Shown here piece after piece: positions 23,090 to 35,142 of a DNA stretch of 64,000 nt (position 1 is its first letter; every line of letters begins with the position of its first letter). A model generated the notes under the pieces. The model ran no database searches. It saw only the letters and a program-made list of their open reading frames with translations, and was not told the DNA's origin. Source of the stretch: Phymorhynchus buccinoides (taxonomy: Eukaryota > Mollusca > Gastropoda > Neogastropoda > Raphitomidae); the NCBI GenBank assembly GCA_017654935.2, contig CM065710.1:30813539-30877538 (forward strand). The letters run 5' to 3'. Made by a program: the position numbers and the translations under genes.

Positions 23090-23350
23090 ATCAAATTATT
23101 CTTTGAATCCTTGCATGCAATCAATCATTCAATCCCATAGGTGGATGTATTACGCTCGTTAGTTTTTTTCTGTATTGTTTTCATGTTGTTTTCTTTTTTC
23201 TGTCCTAATATTTGTTCTTGTTTGCGGTTACTAATGTCCGTGTTTTATATATGCTCGTTTCATCGTCATTGCCTGTTAGTCTTCGTGTCGTGTTCGTTTC
23301 ATGATATCGGTTGTACATTGGTTCAATTGGCCACAGTACCTTAAAACTCT
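23090..23350 (+). mobile_element. LINE 3' UTR fragment
   Basis: GGATGTATTACGCTCG, TTTCTGTATTGTTTTCATG, GTTGTACATTGG and GAAGCCTGAGGCCTGAAGGC match 50925-51165 in the same orientation. There the sequence follows a recognisable LINE RT tail, so this is a truncated copy of the same family. Confidence 0.75.
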
Positions 23351-23527
23351 GAAGCCTGAGGCCTGAAGGCACTGAACGCTCATGCCAGCCTGAAAGCCAG
23401 ACGTGTTGCAGTCGTAGAACTTCTGGCAGGTCGGCAGGCTTAGGCCATATCATTTTCCGCGTAGTACTGGACAGACTGGAGTGCGCGGATTCATACTGTA
23501 GTACGTGGCTTTCTCCACCAGTATTTT

Positions 23528-24027
23528 NNNNNNNNNNNNNNNNNNNNNNNNNNNNNNNNNNNNNNNNNNNNNNNNNNNNNNNNNNNNNNNNNNNNNNNNN
23601 NNNNNNNNNNNNNNNNNNNNNNNNNNNNNNNNNNNNNNNNNNNNNNNNNNNNNNNNNNNNNNNNNNNNNNNNNNNNNNNNNNNNNNNNNNNNNNNNNNNN
23701 NNNNNNNNNNNNNNNNNNNNNNNNNNNNNNNNNNNNNNNNNNNNNNNNNNNNNNNNNNNNNNNNNNNNNNNNNNNNNNNNNNNNNNNNNNNNNNNNNNNN
23801 NNNNNNNNNNNNNNNNNNNNNNNNNNNNNNNNNNNNNNNNNNNNNNNNNNNNNNNNNNNNNNNNNNNNNNNNNNNNNNNNNNNNNNNNNNNNNNNNNNNN
23901 NNNNNNNNNNNNNNNNNNNNNNNNNNNNNNNNNNNNNNNNNNNNNNNNNNNNNNNNNNNNNNNNNNNNNNNNNNNNNNNNNNNNNNNNNNNNNNNNNNNN
24001 NNNNNNNNNNNNNNNNNNNNNNNNNNN
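23528..24027. other. Assembly gap, exactly 500 N
   Basis: Placeholder-length scaffold gap; true size unknown. Frames reported through it are meaningless. Confidence 1.
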
Positions 24028-24690
24028 CAGGACCTATCTAAAATGAATGATGCAGGGGTCCCAGGGATGCACTAGAAAAAAATCTTTTAAGCTCGCTCTG
24101 CCACTGGGACCCTCTATCCCGCCTCTAGGACCCTCTAAATGTAAGTGAAGGAGTCCCTGGGAACCCTTGTTTTGCGGCACGATTGGGAGGCCATGGTTTG
24201 TATGATTTTCTGTTTTTTTTATAATGAAATTTAGGTGGTGATGGATGACCTGTTGTCCTTTTCAGTTGATTTCATGGGACGCTGCGCATAGTGTGCAGTG
24301 AGTCGCCCCTGAGGGTGAAGCTCAGCGGGGAGGCAGTTCTCTATGGTGAGCGCCTGCTCCAGGAAACGGTAACCGTGTATCTGTGAACGCTGCCCCCAAA
24401 ACTTGACCTCACTGACCTGGGTGAGACTGACCCTCAGGTCGAGAGGAACTTTAAACACCAAGGGCTCCCAGGGGACCCCATTTGGATGTCCATGAAGCAC
24501 TGAAATTCTACTAGGGACCCTCTAAGCAAAGAATGTGCAGGGGTCCCAGGGATGGCACTAGAGAAAACATCTTTTTAGCATTCACAAACATAACCACTGG
24601 GACCCTCGTATCCAGCCTTCTAGACCCTCTAGCCTGTAAGTGAAGGAGTCCCTGGGACCCCTTGTTTGTGGGAGATTGGGAGCCCTGAGG
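24028..24690. repeat. Two direct copies of a ~170-bp GGGTCCC-rich repeat around an open frame
   Basis: GCAGGGGTCCCAGGGATG ... CACTGGGACCCTC ... TGTAAGTGAAGGAGTCCCTGGGA occurs at about 24048-24195 and again at 24535-24690. The copies also contain internal inverted GGGTCCC/GGGACCC pairs. A second gap-side copy may be cut by the N run. Confidence 0.85.
24231..24500 (-). CDS. Uncharacterised open frame, possible exon
   Basis: 89 codons. LRVSLTQVSEVKFWGQRSQI followed by HGYRFLEQALTIENCLPAEL has a protein-like composition and none of the low-complexity character of neighbouring frames. No family recognised. It lies between the two GGGTCCC repeats and beside an assembly gap, so it could be part of a repeat, a single exon or chance. 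Confidence 0.25.
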   Translation of the reverse strand: MLHGHPNGVPWEPLVFKVPLDLRVSLTQVSEVKFWGQRSQIHGYRFLEQALTIENCLPAELHPQGRLTAHYAQRPMKSTEKDNRSSITT

Positions 24691-25244
24691 TCACCTTTGT
24701 GGTGGTCAACTTTGTTTAGGATTTCTTAACACAATATTACGTGTAGTGTATTCAAGGTACCTGCCAGATCTGAGATATGCGACAAAAAATGGTTTTTCAT
24801 TTTTTTTTCATAGAAACACCTAAAAGGGTGATATTTCATGCTATCAGATGTTTAGGCGATACGACTTGTAAATTGTGAGTAATTAATGCTACACAAGAAC
24901 TGACCAAACCCCTGCAAACCACGAGTCATGAGATATCTAAATGTCTCTTAGCTTACCAACACAAATCGAAAACTTGAAATTTCGCACTCACTGAAGTAGT
25001 AGATAACGCTTTCAACTGTTCAGCTGTGCCAGAGGCAGACAATTCGTTCTTACAACTGACGGCTGATCAGATGACAACTGGGAATTTCTTGATCAGTCGG
25101 ACAGAATTCAGTCACAAAGGGCCTCCAACTTGGACCAGACAGTGACGTCGTGACAATATAACATAGGCGCGTGTTGATTGGAAAGACTAGGGTTCATATA
25201 ACCACAAGACTGCAATGGGAACATCTTGTGAGTCACGTGAGCTA

Positions 25245-25358
25245 GGGCGTCTCTCTCCCTCTCTCTGCTCTCTCTCTCTCTCCTCTCTCTCTCTCTTCTC
25301 TCTCCTACTCTCAGTCTCACTATTGGAAAATTAATCCGCAACTCTCTCTCCTCTCTCG

Positions 25359-25392
<34 letters not shown>

Positions 25393-25405
25393 CTCTCCAA
25401 CGTGT
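25245..25405. repeat. CT-rich microsatellite
   Basis: Two CT blocks separated by about 40 bp of ordinary sequence. Confidence 0.95.
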
Positions 25406-25861
25406 TTTGTTTGTCTTAATCAGATAAACAGTTTTCATTCTAGTGAATTGCCAAGGTTAGAGAGTAAACAATATTGTTCATACATTCGTACGTTTCGTGG
25501 GATTACATGGTCATGGAGATACTGTTCACTTTCCCATTCCAATCCTGCTACCACCCCTCCCCCTTTCCCCCATTTTAATTACCCTGGTAGTTCAATTACC
25601 GCCCTGGTATGCAGTACGCAGTATAGTAGTTGACCAAACAGTAAGGAACGCACAAAGCTCACAGGGCGGTAATGCTGACACTTGTGTGATGCCTACAGCC
25701 AAGCGATTGGGTCACCTAAAAGCTATCGATGTTGTCTGTCTCTCCATCTTGTCGTCTGTACGAATCTTTTTGTATGTTTTGTCCATCTCTTCTCTTTGTC
25801 TGTCTGTCTGTTTTCTCTTACTGTCGTCTATCTCTTTCGGTCTGTCTGTCTCAGTGTCTGT

Positions 25862-25972
25862 CAGCACACACCACCACACACACGCACACGCGCACAACAC
25901 ACACACGCACACGAACACGCACACAACACACACAGAACACACAACAAACGCGACACGCGCACACGCAAACAT
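25862..25972. repeat. (CA)n microsatellite
   Basis: Imperfect CACACG/ACACAA array preceded by TGTCTGTC-rich text. Confidence 0.96.
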
Positions 25973-28054
25973 GAAATGTGTATGGCGATTTTTTATAGTG
26001 TTCTTTGGCGTATTCCTTTTTTTTTGTAAAGTCTGCCCACTCTGCAAATTACCATTATCTCATAACGACACCAAGAGGCAAAAGCTCTTTTCAGCAATAC
26101 AGCACCTTACATCTATATTGTAGCCACTCATAACTTCCATCACCAACGAACCTTTTATTTTCTTACAAAACTATTAATTTCGTGCCTGCCTTAAATCACA
26201 TATCCACACAAGGGCAATATCGTACAATACAATCTGATTGATTATCAGATTGTAGGCCTACTAATACTGTATTTTTCCTCCGAGTAGGCGAGGAGTGGAA
26301 GGAGTTTGTTACTCATAAAATTTTATTTTTACTCTGAATATCCAAATGTTCCTGTTCAATTGGTATCAAAACTCGTAAATCAAAAGTGTTTGTTGTAAAA
26401 AAAGTAAAGAAAACTACTTTGGTAGCCTCTGAACTTTTTTTTCCCATTGACCACGTATCACAGTCGGCTTTACGTGAAAAACGTTGATTTTCAACCCTGT
26501 ACGCATTGCTCACTCAGTGTATGTCGGCATAGAACCAAAGGGTCACTTTGAGTTCACCACCCACTGTACGGCCAGAGCAGAGCATGTGAGGGTACTCCAA
26601 TATGTAAATGAGTCTCGCGCCCCCGGTCTCTGTCCCGTGCCTGCGTCAGGACTGAACGAAGACATATGAATAATCGTGATAGGTGGGTGTTTAGAGCGCC
26701 TTGTGGATTGAATGCCCCGGCCTTTTTGCTATAGTGTACCCCTACTACTTGATTAATATTGTGATAAACTAACCGGTGTTGTTACATTCCTTTGTCATGT
26801 AATGGCGAAGATTATCAAAGTAAACGCCTAAACTCTTTCTGCGCTACAAAGGTTTCGTTATTGATGTATCTTAAGATTCAAACTTTTAATTTACGTTTTT
26901 TCTAAAACTAATGACAGCGCGATATACGCTAACTCTGGCAGGCAACCTCGATATAGCACCATATACTAGATTTAAATATTTGGACAGTGTATGTAAAAAC
27001 AGGACATAATGGAAATTGGCAATTAAATTGTGATTTTAATGTTTCTTGTGGAGCCAAGATTCCTTGTTGATACACAGAAAACCGAATGGAGGTATCTGTC
27101 TAGTTTGTATTTTAGAATTTGAAGTGGCATTCGAAATAGATCATTGCAGAAAGTGGCAGAGAAGATGCAATTTGCCGCTTGTTTCTATTGACTTGATTTA
27201 GAAAAAAATCCAATAAAACAAAGAAATCAGTCAAGCTTCTCTGTCATTCTGGATACTGGTAGAACACATAAAAATAGAATAAAAATATGCGTAAATGGAA
27301 AATGATATTTTGGAGGTGTGTTGACTATTTTTGGCTTTGCTTAAAACATTCCTGAGCGACTTAGTAGGTTTTCATGCACCATCACATTTATAGAGAATAA
27401 CATGCGTGGTAGATTAATCAAATATATCACCTTATCCTAGAGAATTCATGCATGGTAGAGTCAAAACATTGTATCATTGCTGTTTTGAGGGTTTTACTTT
27501 AGCTAAGTAGAGTGTTTTGTTTGTGAAAGTCTTGTTTCAAAATTGTAACAGAAAATGAGTGTAAAGTAAAAAATAAAAATAAAATTAAAAAAGTGAGAAT
27601 GATGACTACTACTGGTACTGAGTACTACTGGATTATTGAAATATGATCTTTTTTATTATTGTCAGTTATCGATTAAGTGATACTCCTCAGAGTATTAGAC
27701 TATGGTATATTCCACAAAAGATTTTCACCAAGCAGAAGCTTAGGCTTGCCTCAGAGCTTTTAAATTCAATACATATATTTTCAGAAGAACTGAACAGTCT
27801 TACCAAATGACAAACTAGTGACAAAATGAATGCAAGAAGAATCATTATCGCGGGCTGACTGCCAGCAGAACAGAACCATCTATCCCTGCTCAGCTAAGTT
27901 TTGCGGAAAGAGGAAAAACGTTTAAAGTTTGAGGGGTAATCAAAACTGTATCACGTTTTAATTTATTGTCCTGGAAGTAAGCTAAGCATGACTATCGATC
28001 AACAGTTTTATATTGAACTGTGAAGTGTGAAGAATATACAACGCATATTTCTTA
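25973..28054. other. Unassigned sequence
   Basis: No gene or paired repeat seen over about 2 kb. AT-rich, with ordinary short frames only. Confidence 0.35.
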
Positions 28055-29145
28055 TATAATTTGTCCATTTTTGGCTCGCGCGTTTTTGAAACAACAAAGT
28101 GAGTCTATAGTACGAGAGTTCGGTGTGTGTATGTGTGTGTGTGTTGCGTCTGTGGCCCCGACCTTTAACCATAACTCCAAACTTAACGTTGCTCATTTTC
28201 TTACTAACATATAAGGCGTTAGAGGGTTTTAAAGTTAAGCAGGATACTGATTTTGACGTGAGCCTTCAAGTCCGACGATCAAAGCAGTCAGATACATTGA
28301 TAAAGAACAAAATAAGATATTATTTGTTTTATTGCAGAGATTACTTTTGTGCAACCTTTAACTTGACTCAGTCCCACTCTTCAAACTAAAGGAGACTCTC
28401 ACTCTCCACTGAAAACTTGTGTAGCGTTGTTGTTTCGAAAAAAAAACATAAGATGTTAGAGGGTTAAAGTAGCAGGATACTTGATGTTGACGTGAATCTC
28501 AAGTCACTTGACGATCAAAGCAGTCAGATACATCGGTAGGAAAAAAGAAAGAAAAATCATTTGTTGCAGAGATTACTGTTGTTTGTAACGAGTAGGAGAT
28601 ACTGGAAAGAAGACTCTCATTAAGATATACAAAAAAACGTCTTTAAAAGAAACACAAGGACTTCAGGTGTGTTAAATAGGGACATTTTAGCGTCGTTAAC
28701 TTATATTTTCTGTAACAAATGGATTGTACCGGAGTTGTGTGCGTTGACGGCCGGTTGTTTCGTTTTATGTGCGCCTTTGAGTTTGAGTTGACAACGAAGA
28801 CAACGGGTGTCGGGGGAGGGGAGGGGATTGGTCACTAGTTTTTATGAAAGCTTGTAAATATGCTTTGAATTTTACTGTTTGACCAAAAATAAAAATAGGG
28901 ACTCACTATTTTACAGCGCATATATAAACATAAGACCATGTATAATTAAATTTAAAGAAAGGTATGGTAATTTAAGATAGAAAGAATTTAATTTACACAA
29001 GTAAATAAAAATCAATTCTGTTTTCAGATGACAAGTGTCTTACATAACAGTATTCTCTCTATCACAGGCATGGGAATGTCATGGGGAATCCCATGCCTGC
29101 TATAGTCATAACAATCAGAGTGAGCCTTGAGGCTTTGCCCTTGTT
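28055..29145 (+). repeat. Dispersed repeat family, copy 1 (with internal tandem segment)
   Basis: Matches 58660-59960 along most of its length in the same orientation. Landmarks: ACAAAGTGAGTCTAT, a short GT run, GGCCCCGACCTTTAACC, GGCGTTAGAGGGTT, TTGACGTGAGCCTTCAAGTC, CGATCAAAGCAGTCAGATAC (twice, ~235 bp apart), CAAATGGATTGTACCG, GGCATGGGAAT...ATGCCTGCTATAG. No ORF. The internal ~235-bp segment is duplicated in both copies, so that duplication predates dispersal. Confidence 0.88.
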
Positions 29146-29925
29146 AATAATGGTGTCAGCTGGGCAGTTGTGTGATCCTCAGATTAGCACTTTACACGGA
29201 ACGCTTGACTCTAGACTTGGCCACTGTGTCACTGGGCAGTTTGGTGATCATCAGATTAGCCACTTTACAAGGAACGGCTGACTACTAGACTTGGCCACTG
29301 TGTCACTGGGCAGTTGTTGGTGATCATCAGATTATGCCACTTTACAAGGAACGCTGACTATGACTTGGTCCACTGTTGTCACTGGGCAGTTGTTGCTGTG
29401 ATCATCGATTAGCCACTTTACAAGGAACGATGACTACTAGACTTGGCCCTGTGTCACTGGGCAGTTGGGTGTATCATCAGATTAGCCACTTTACAAGGAA
29501 CGATGACTATAGACTTCGGCCACTGACCTGTCCACTGGGCAGAGCTGCGCCGATCATCATATTAGCCACTTTACAAGGAACGCTGACTAAGACTCTGGCC
29601 ACTGTGTCACTCGGGCAGTTGTGGTGATCATCAATTAGCCACTTACAAGGAACGATGACTACTAGACTTGGCACTGTGTCACTGGGCAGTTGTGGTGATC
29701 TCAGAATTAGCCACTTTACAAGAACGCTGACTTACTAGAACTTGGCACTGGCACTGGGCAGTTGTGGTGATCATCAGATTAGGCCACTTTACAAGGAACG
29801 CTGACTACTAGGACTTGGCCACTGTGGCATGGGCAGTTGTGGTTGATCATCAGATTAGCCACTTTACAAGGAACGCTGACTAACTAGACTTGGCCACTGT
29901 GTCACTGGGCAGTTGTCCCAAACCC
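29146..29925 (+). repeat. 74-bp minisatellite, about 10-11 units
   Basis: Unit: GTCACTGGGCAGTTGTGGTG, ATCATCAGATTAGCCACTTT, ACAAGGAACGCTGACTACTA, GACTTGGCCACTGT. Units differ mostly by single-base indels. The array starts right where the dispersed repeat at 28055-29145 ends. Confidence 0.95.
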
Positions 29926-30235
29926 CAATTTATCGGAAACTTGACTGCTAGGAATTGCTCTTCAATAGGTGGGCAGTCTGGTGAATATCAAAAGGCATGC
30001 TTTCTGTGGCCGTGTGGACCATCTAGAGTTGGTCAAATCTGGCAGTTGCCGATTGCCCAGTTCATGGGTGAAGCGAAATTCCAAAAACCTCGTATCTCCA
30101 ATTCTGGTAGTTGAGAAAAGAAAAAAAAAACTTTTAAAAATAACCGCTCTTTGACCACGATCGATTAACTTATGATGAATATATGTTGTTCAAGACATTG
30201 TGAGTTTAGTCTGTATTTGTTTAAAATGACTTGAA

Positions 30236-30480
30236 CATTTTTTTTTAGACTTGAAAAGAATGAAGGATACAAGGTTTTTGTCTTACCTAGATCTGAATTT
30301 GGACTTATGATGAGTTTTCGTCTATTTTCACATACCTCATTTTACACCAGCTAGAACAGTCGTTAGAGATACGAGCTTTATGGTGGAAAGGTGGCGGGGA
30401 AAGGGAACATTAAAAGCTGACTAAGTATCTAACTCAGACCCCCCCCCCCCAATCGAGATACGAGGTTTTGAATTTCACCG
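30236..30480 (+). repeat. Dispersed repeat, copy 1 (pair with 34815-35050)
   Basis: Shared text includes ACAAGGTTTTTGTCTT, CTGAATTTGGA, TCGTTAGAGATACGAG, AAGGTGGCGGG, AAGTATCTAACT and TTTTGAATTTC. About 75-80% by eye. The two copies bracket LINE tails and CA arrays. Nature unknown. Confidence 0.75.
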
Positions 30481-30499
30481 ACGATGTATTAAAAACTCC

Positions 30500-30615
30500 C
30501 CCAATAATAATAATAATAATAATAATTAATATTATGGGAATTTATATAGCGCTCTGGCTTACATGAGCTCAGTGCGCTTTACATTGATAACAAGAACATA
30601 AGGCACAACAAATAA
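30500..30615 (-). mobile_element. LINE/SINE 3' tail with (TTA)n terminus
   Basis: On the minus strand: AATGTAAAGCGCACTGAGCT, GCGCTATATAAATTCCCATA and a (TTA)n tail (30508-30528 on plus). This is the same kind of 3' terminus as at 10910-10993. No coding part remains. Confidence 0.65.
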
Positions 30616-30667
30616 TGACTCATTAGAAAGTAAAATAAACACGATGATTGCTCGCAACGTTCGCATT

Positions 30668-30775
30668 ACTTCCTCACGCGCAACACGCACACAACGCACA
30701 CACACACACCACAACAATGCATACATTGCACGCACACATACATGCACAAGCCACACCACACACTACACACACAAT
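30668..30775. repeat. (CA)n microsatellite
   Basis: Imperfect CA/CACG array. Confidence 0.95.
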
Positions 30776-31034
30776 TATACAGGAGTAACTAGTTACAATT
30801 GAAAGTTTAGAAGAAACATAGACCACATTCACATTCTCAATCAATGTGGATACAATACTGTAACTTGAAATAAAACCATACTGCCATCGACCCATAACAG
30901 GTAAATGACTCTAATAGACAAATTTGCACGCACAAAGAATACAGTGTCGCTAGTAGTAAAAACTGGCAGTCCTTGCATCCGCCACTTGAACCAAACATAG
31001 TGTGGGAACTATGCTAGGATAACAAGGAGATATT

Positions 31035-31193
31035 TTGTGGTTGAACCATCCAACACCACCATCTACAGAAACTCTTTCTTCCCACGAACAGCCATCCAGT
31101 GGAACAGACTGCCAGACGACATCATCAACATACTGTCTGATTGGCAGTTCAGGAGGGCTGTGTCAGATTCCTGGCACTGCCCCCGCACCAACT
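31035..31193 (+). pseudogene. LINE ORF2 C-terminal end
   Basis: Reads TIYRNSFFPRTAIQWNRLPD then DIINILSDWQFRRAVSDSW and a TGA after CPRTN. NSFFPRT...WN.LP is the standard closing segment of CR1/RTE-like ORF2 proteins. It is open to its stop, but everything upstream is gone (5' truncation, typical of LINE insertion). Confidence 0.82.
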
Positions 31194-31204
31194 GAAGACT
31201 TCCC

Positions 31205-31390
31205 CGTTGCATAGACGCGTCATCATGTTGGGGGCCCGATCAGCGGGACCTGGTTGGCTGGGTCATTATCTCGCTTGGCGCGGCATCATGTTAGAGACCG
31301 ATCAAACGGGACCTGGCTGGCTGGGTCATTCTCTTGCTTAGTGCGGCATCACGTTGCGGACCCATCAGTGGGACGTTGGCTGGCTGGGCC
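31205..31390 (+). repeat. ~65-bp minisatellite, three units
   Basis: Units share GATCAGCGGGACCTGGTTGG, CTGGGTCATT and CGCGGCATCATGTT. The array directly follows the LINE stop codon, so it is probably an expanded 3' UTR segment. Confidence 0.88.
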
Positions 31391-33640
31391 AAACTTTCTA
31401 AAAAAAATTCTTTTTCTCCTGTCCACTTTCTTCTTCGGCTCCCTTATAACACTCTCCCCAAAAGAATCACAAAATGGGGTTGGATAGTATATAAGAGGAG
31501 GGGTCTTACTATTGCTGTTATAAAGGGAGGTAATTTTGATACTTACAAAGAAGGGCAATGTCTCACTGTCAGAGAAGTAGGTTTTATGTGGGAGGGAGTC
31601 TTATAGTTATAATGGGAAATGTTATAATGGAGGTTCCACTGTACTTAATTGTACATTTGTTAAATGGTTATAGGCTATAATTGAAACCTTTTCTTGTCTT
31701 GTTTTTTGGAATAAGTCTTTTCTGTCTGGCTGCAATTTCTGCAGTTATGAGAATATAAAAATGATTTGGGATTTGATTGTACAAGTTTAACTCTTTCTAG
31801 TGTTAAACATAAATGCGTCATTATATATTTTATTGAAGAGCATTGGTGACTGGGAGCTGCTGATGGAGGTGGGAGCATACCGTAGCGACTATGGGACAAC
31901 CCTGTGAGGCTTCAGCGAGAGAGCTGTACTGCTAGTAGATCCAGCGATTCTCATTGGTTAAGGATGCAGTGCTAACATTTGCCACGCACAGGGTTCTGTT
32001 AACCGAAAATGCTTATGTGTTTGACGGGTAAAAAAAAATGGACCAAAAATTTGAATCTGCCCTTTACCGGGATGGACATAATCAGGGAAGGGTGGAAGAG
32101 GGTGTTCAGCAAAGCAACAGTAGGCCTAGCCTACTCCACTTAGGCCTGGTTAAAACAGAGTTTCAGATTGTCAGCGGGCCCGGGTCATTGACACGTATTG
32201 GCAGTTATTTGACCCCTCTTTGTGTGCAGACATGGGTCATGTGACCCATTAATATTATGCTACTGTAACAGTACTTACACATCTTTGACCCATTATTTTG
32301 GAAATTGATCCATCATATTTCTGTATTCAGGGGTCATAATGACACATGAACTTCATGTTTAAAAACATTTTGAAGCTCTGTTAAGATTGAGCTTGTGTGG
32401 CAGACTTGGATGCCTACATGACACTTTTCATGTTCAATTAAGTTTAGTGGCATGGGCCTATTAGTAAACCATCAGTCGACATCCCTTTCATTGTTCTGGT
32501 TGGCTGTGATTGAAGTAAGCAGGGTTATATGTGCACAGCAGCAATCAAATCATTCTGTCATCATGTCACGACAGAAGTCGGTGCCTAACTTATTTAGAAA
32601 ACCAGCATGTAAATGCTTACTTTCAGTACTGTAAATATGCACAAAGCAGTTTTCCTAACAGCACTCCATGAGAAAAAAAAATTCGATCAGTTCCCCAAAT
32701 GTGCTTTTAAAATTTTTGTCTGGCCAAACTTGGCTACTTGCAGTCTGTCATTAGTACTACTGATTGCGGTCAAAATTCAGTGAAATTTGCAATGAGGTGG
32801 GGTGTAGGTGGGGAAGTATTTAAAAGAAGAAGGTACTTGAAGAAGGTTTTTAATGTTGTGGAATATATGTACCGCTGTGCTCCATAGTCTCTCAGTGCGT
32901 GTCTTCTGCTGAATCAGTGCGTATTTGTGGCAACACAATTCAATGGGGACGGGTGAAAATGGTCCAAAGAGGAAATTGTTTTACTTCATCTTCTGTAATC
33001 CTGTCACCGGCAATGATGTCCTGAGGCCCCGGTCATAGGACATTGACCTGCATTAAAGTTGAAAATGTCATATTGTGTTTCTCCCCTGTCAGGACAAATG
33101 TCTGATCAACTAATGTCATTTTGTGTGTGCTTTTTTTTGTTATTTCAGTTTCAGGGGATGTCATGCTCGAGAATTGTAGTCATTTTAACCAGTTACTGAA
33201 CATTTAAATTTGTAGACTTTGCGGTGGCTGGCCTATCTCAATCTTAGTACTTTATTTTTTTATTATATTAAAGCTATAATTGTACGCATATATGTAAAAT
33301 TTGGTACATGTATCGTGGAGGCATATGTAAACATGAACATATTTGTCAAATGGCAGTATTATATTTGTCATGAAAAATAATTTTGCTAAAAAAAACTATC
33401 AACCTAGAATCATTTCATATTAAGCAGACATCATGGGTTGTAAGCAAAGGTGGTTGTCTAAAGTACAACTTCATTTTTTTACGTTTCTTTTGATTCACAG
33501 TATTGTGTTGTATTTTTGCTCTAAGTCCATTTTTGGCCCTTGCCCCTTTTCCTCCAACCCTTACTCTGTTATTTAAAAGTAAAAGCCCATTGATGATAGC
33601 TTAAAGGGATGGGATTGGGAGTATGCCTAGGACGTGGTGT
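31391..33640. other. Unassigned sequence
   Basis: No gene recognised in about 2.2 kb. GGGTCA/TGACCC half-sites cluster near 32180-32340. Frames at 31334-31606, 32038-32244 and 32452-32634 carry no motif. Confidence 0.35.
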
Positions 33641-33675
33641 TAATTAGTGAGATGACCTTTGGCTCCCATTACCCA

Positions 33676-33748
33676 ATTCCTGTAGTGTTAAGGGTAACAC
33701 GCTGTCTGAATTTCAGACAGAGATCTAGGTTCAAATCCTGGCAGGAAT
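33676..33748 (+). tRNA. tRNA-like sequence (tRNA pseudogene or SINE head)
   Basis: 73 nt. Acceptor ATTCCTG/CAGGAAT pairs 7/7. D stem GTGT/ACAC. T arm CTAGG-TTCAAAT-CCTGG with 7-nt loop and B box GGTTCAAATCC. The anticodon arm is wrong: TGTCT/AGACA leaves loop GAATTTC with A rather than T at position 33, and the alternative pairing gives a 9-nt loop. A functional tRNA is therefore unlikely. Confidence 0.45.
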
Positions 33749-34397
33749 CATAAGAGCCTGGTTATCTCACTTTTCTTTCATTACAAGTTTGGCTGTGTTT
33801 TCTACTCCCAATTCTAATACCTAACTTTCTCTGACTACTCATATTCTTCACTGCCATTTGAAAAGCATTTTAGGGATATAATTTTTTTAAATGCTGACTG
33901 CTGTTGAAATAGGCTCACACTGTGGCCTTTTATAGTGGTTGGGTGGAAAGTTAAGATAGACGAGGTGGAAAGTAGTCTAAATCAAAACTTCACCCAACCG
34001 ATTTTTTTTCCATACGAAAAAAATAACCCGACAAACTATATTGTTTACCAGTGTGTACTCTGTTTTTAATGAACGTGAAGAAAATAAAGGATGATATTGG
34101 ATTGTGATGATGTGAATGAGATGGGTCTATTCTTTAAGTGATGGATGAAATATGATGTTTAGGATGATGTACTGAACAGGCGAAATAACGATCAATTAGG
34201 TTATAAGCGAGACTATAAATTATAAGGTTAGATAATTAATCTTCTTTCTTATGCTAGAACACAATGCACGAAAATCAACGTCCCACGTTGATATCGATGT
34301 ATACAGGAAATCCACAAAGAATCGCGACACTGACTATCTCCAACACACAATTAAATGCACAACCCCAAGACACAGGTTGTGTTTATGGCTAGATGAT

Positions 34398-34556
34398 GGT
34401 GTAGAATACGGATGTCCACAAAGAGCTTTGCAACACGCTGCTGGCTGCTACCGATGATCCCATTGTTGAAAGCCCACAGCAGTCGTGAAGAACAGATGTC
34501 CACGGGACGCTCTGCAACATGCTAGCTGGCTGCTACTGATTAATTTCAATCGTAGT
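34398..34556 (+). repeat. Imperfect tandem pair, ~80-90 bp
   Basis: GATGTCCACAAAGAGCTTTG...ACACGCTGCTGGCTGCTAC and GATGTCCACGGGACGCTCTG...ACATGCTAGCTGGCTGCTAC. A further GACGGACATCCA starts a third unit before the poly-C run (34574-34590). Nature unknown. Confidence 0.7.
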
Positions 34557-34814
34557 TGGAAGACGGACATCCACCCCCCCCCCCCCCCCCCATGTAGTGG
34601 CAGTACACACAACAGCCTGGTAGGTGCATTGCGTTTTTTCCGTCGTTGAAACCTTTATCTTCTACTATTTCTGAATGCATGTTATTAATTATGTAAATGG
34701 GAGAAAAATTAGTAGTTAAATATAGCGAAACGATAGATGATGAAAAACTCAATCTGCAGTAAGAAAGGCAAGAACTAGAAAAAGTGGAAACAACGCATTT
34801 CTTCTTTTTATTTT

Positions 34815-35050
34815 GTACAATACTTGAAAAAGATACGAAGATACAGGGTTTTTGTCTTTAAGTAAATCAACTCTGAATTTAGGAATTATGATTTTTTTTT
34901 CCATTTAAACAACCTCATTTACCCTTTGATAGAAAATCGTTAGAGATACGAGTTTGTTTGTGGAAGGTGGCGGGAAAAATGAGAGCTAACTATGTATCTA
35001 ACTAAAAAAGTTTTTTAAACAATCGTGATACAAGCTTTTTGAATTTCGCA
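34815..35050 (+). repeat. Dispersed repeat, copy 2 (pair with 30236-30480)
   Basis: Shares CAGGGTTTTTGTCTT, TCGTTAGAGATACGAG, AAGGTGGCGGG and TGTATCTAACT with the first copy, same orientation. Confidence 0.75.
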
Positions 35051-35142
35051 CGAGGGATTGTTTCTGTCTTTTTCTCTTCCCTGTCCCTAATGGGCCAAAA
35101 GACCTGAGACGAATGGGAATAAATGATTGTTATTGATGATAT

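Noticed and set aside
23505..24041. Long open frame across the N run, and the similar ones at 48134-48796
   Set aside because: They consist of unknown bases in scaffold gaps.
33676..33748. Functional tRNA gene
   Set aside because: Anticodon loop is not canonical (no T33 or a 9-nt loop), so it is kept only as tRNA-like.
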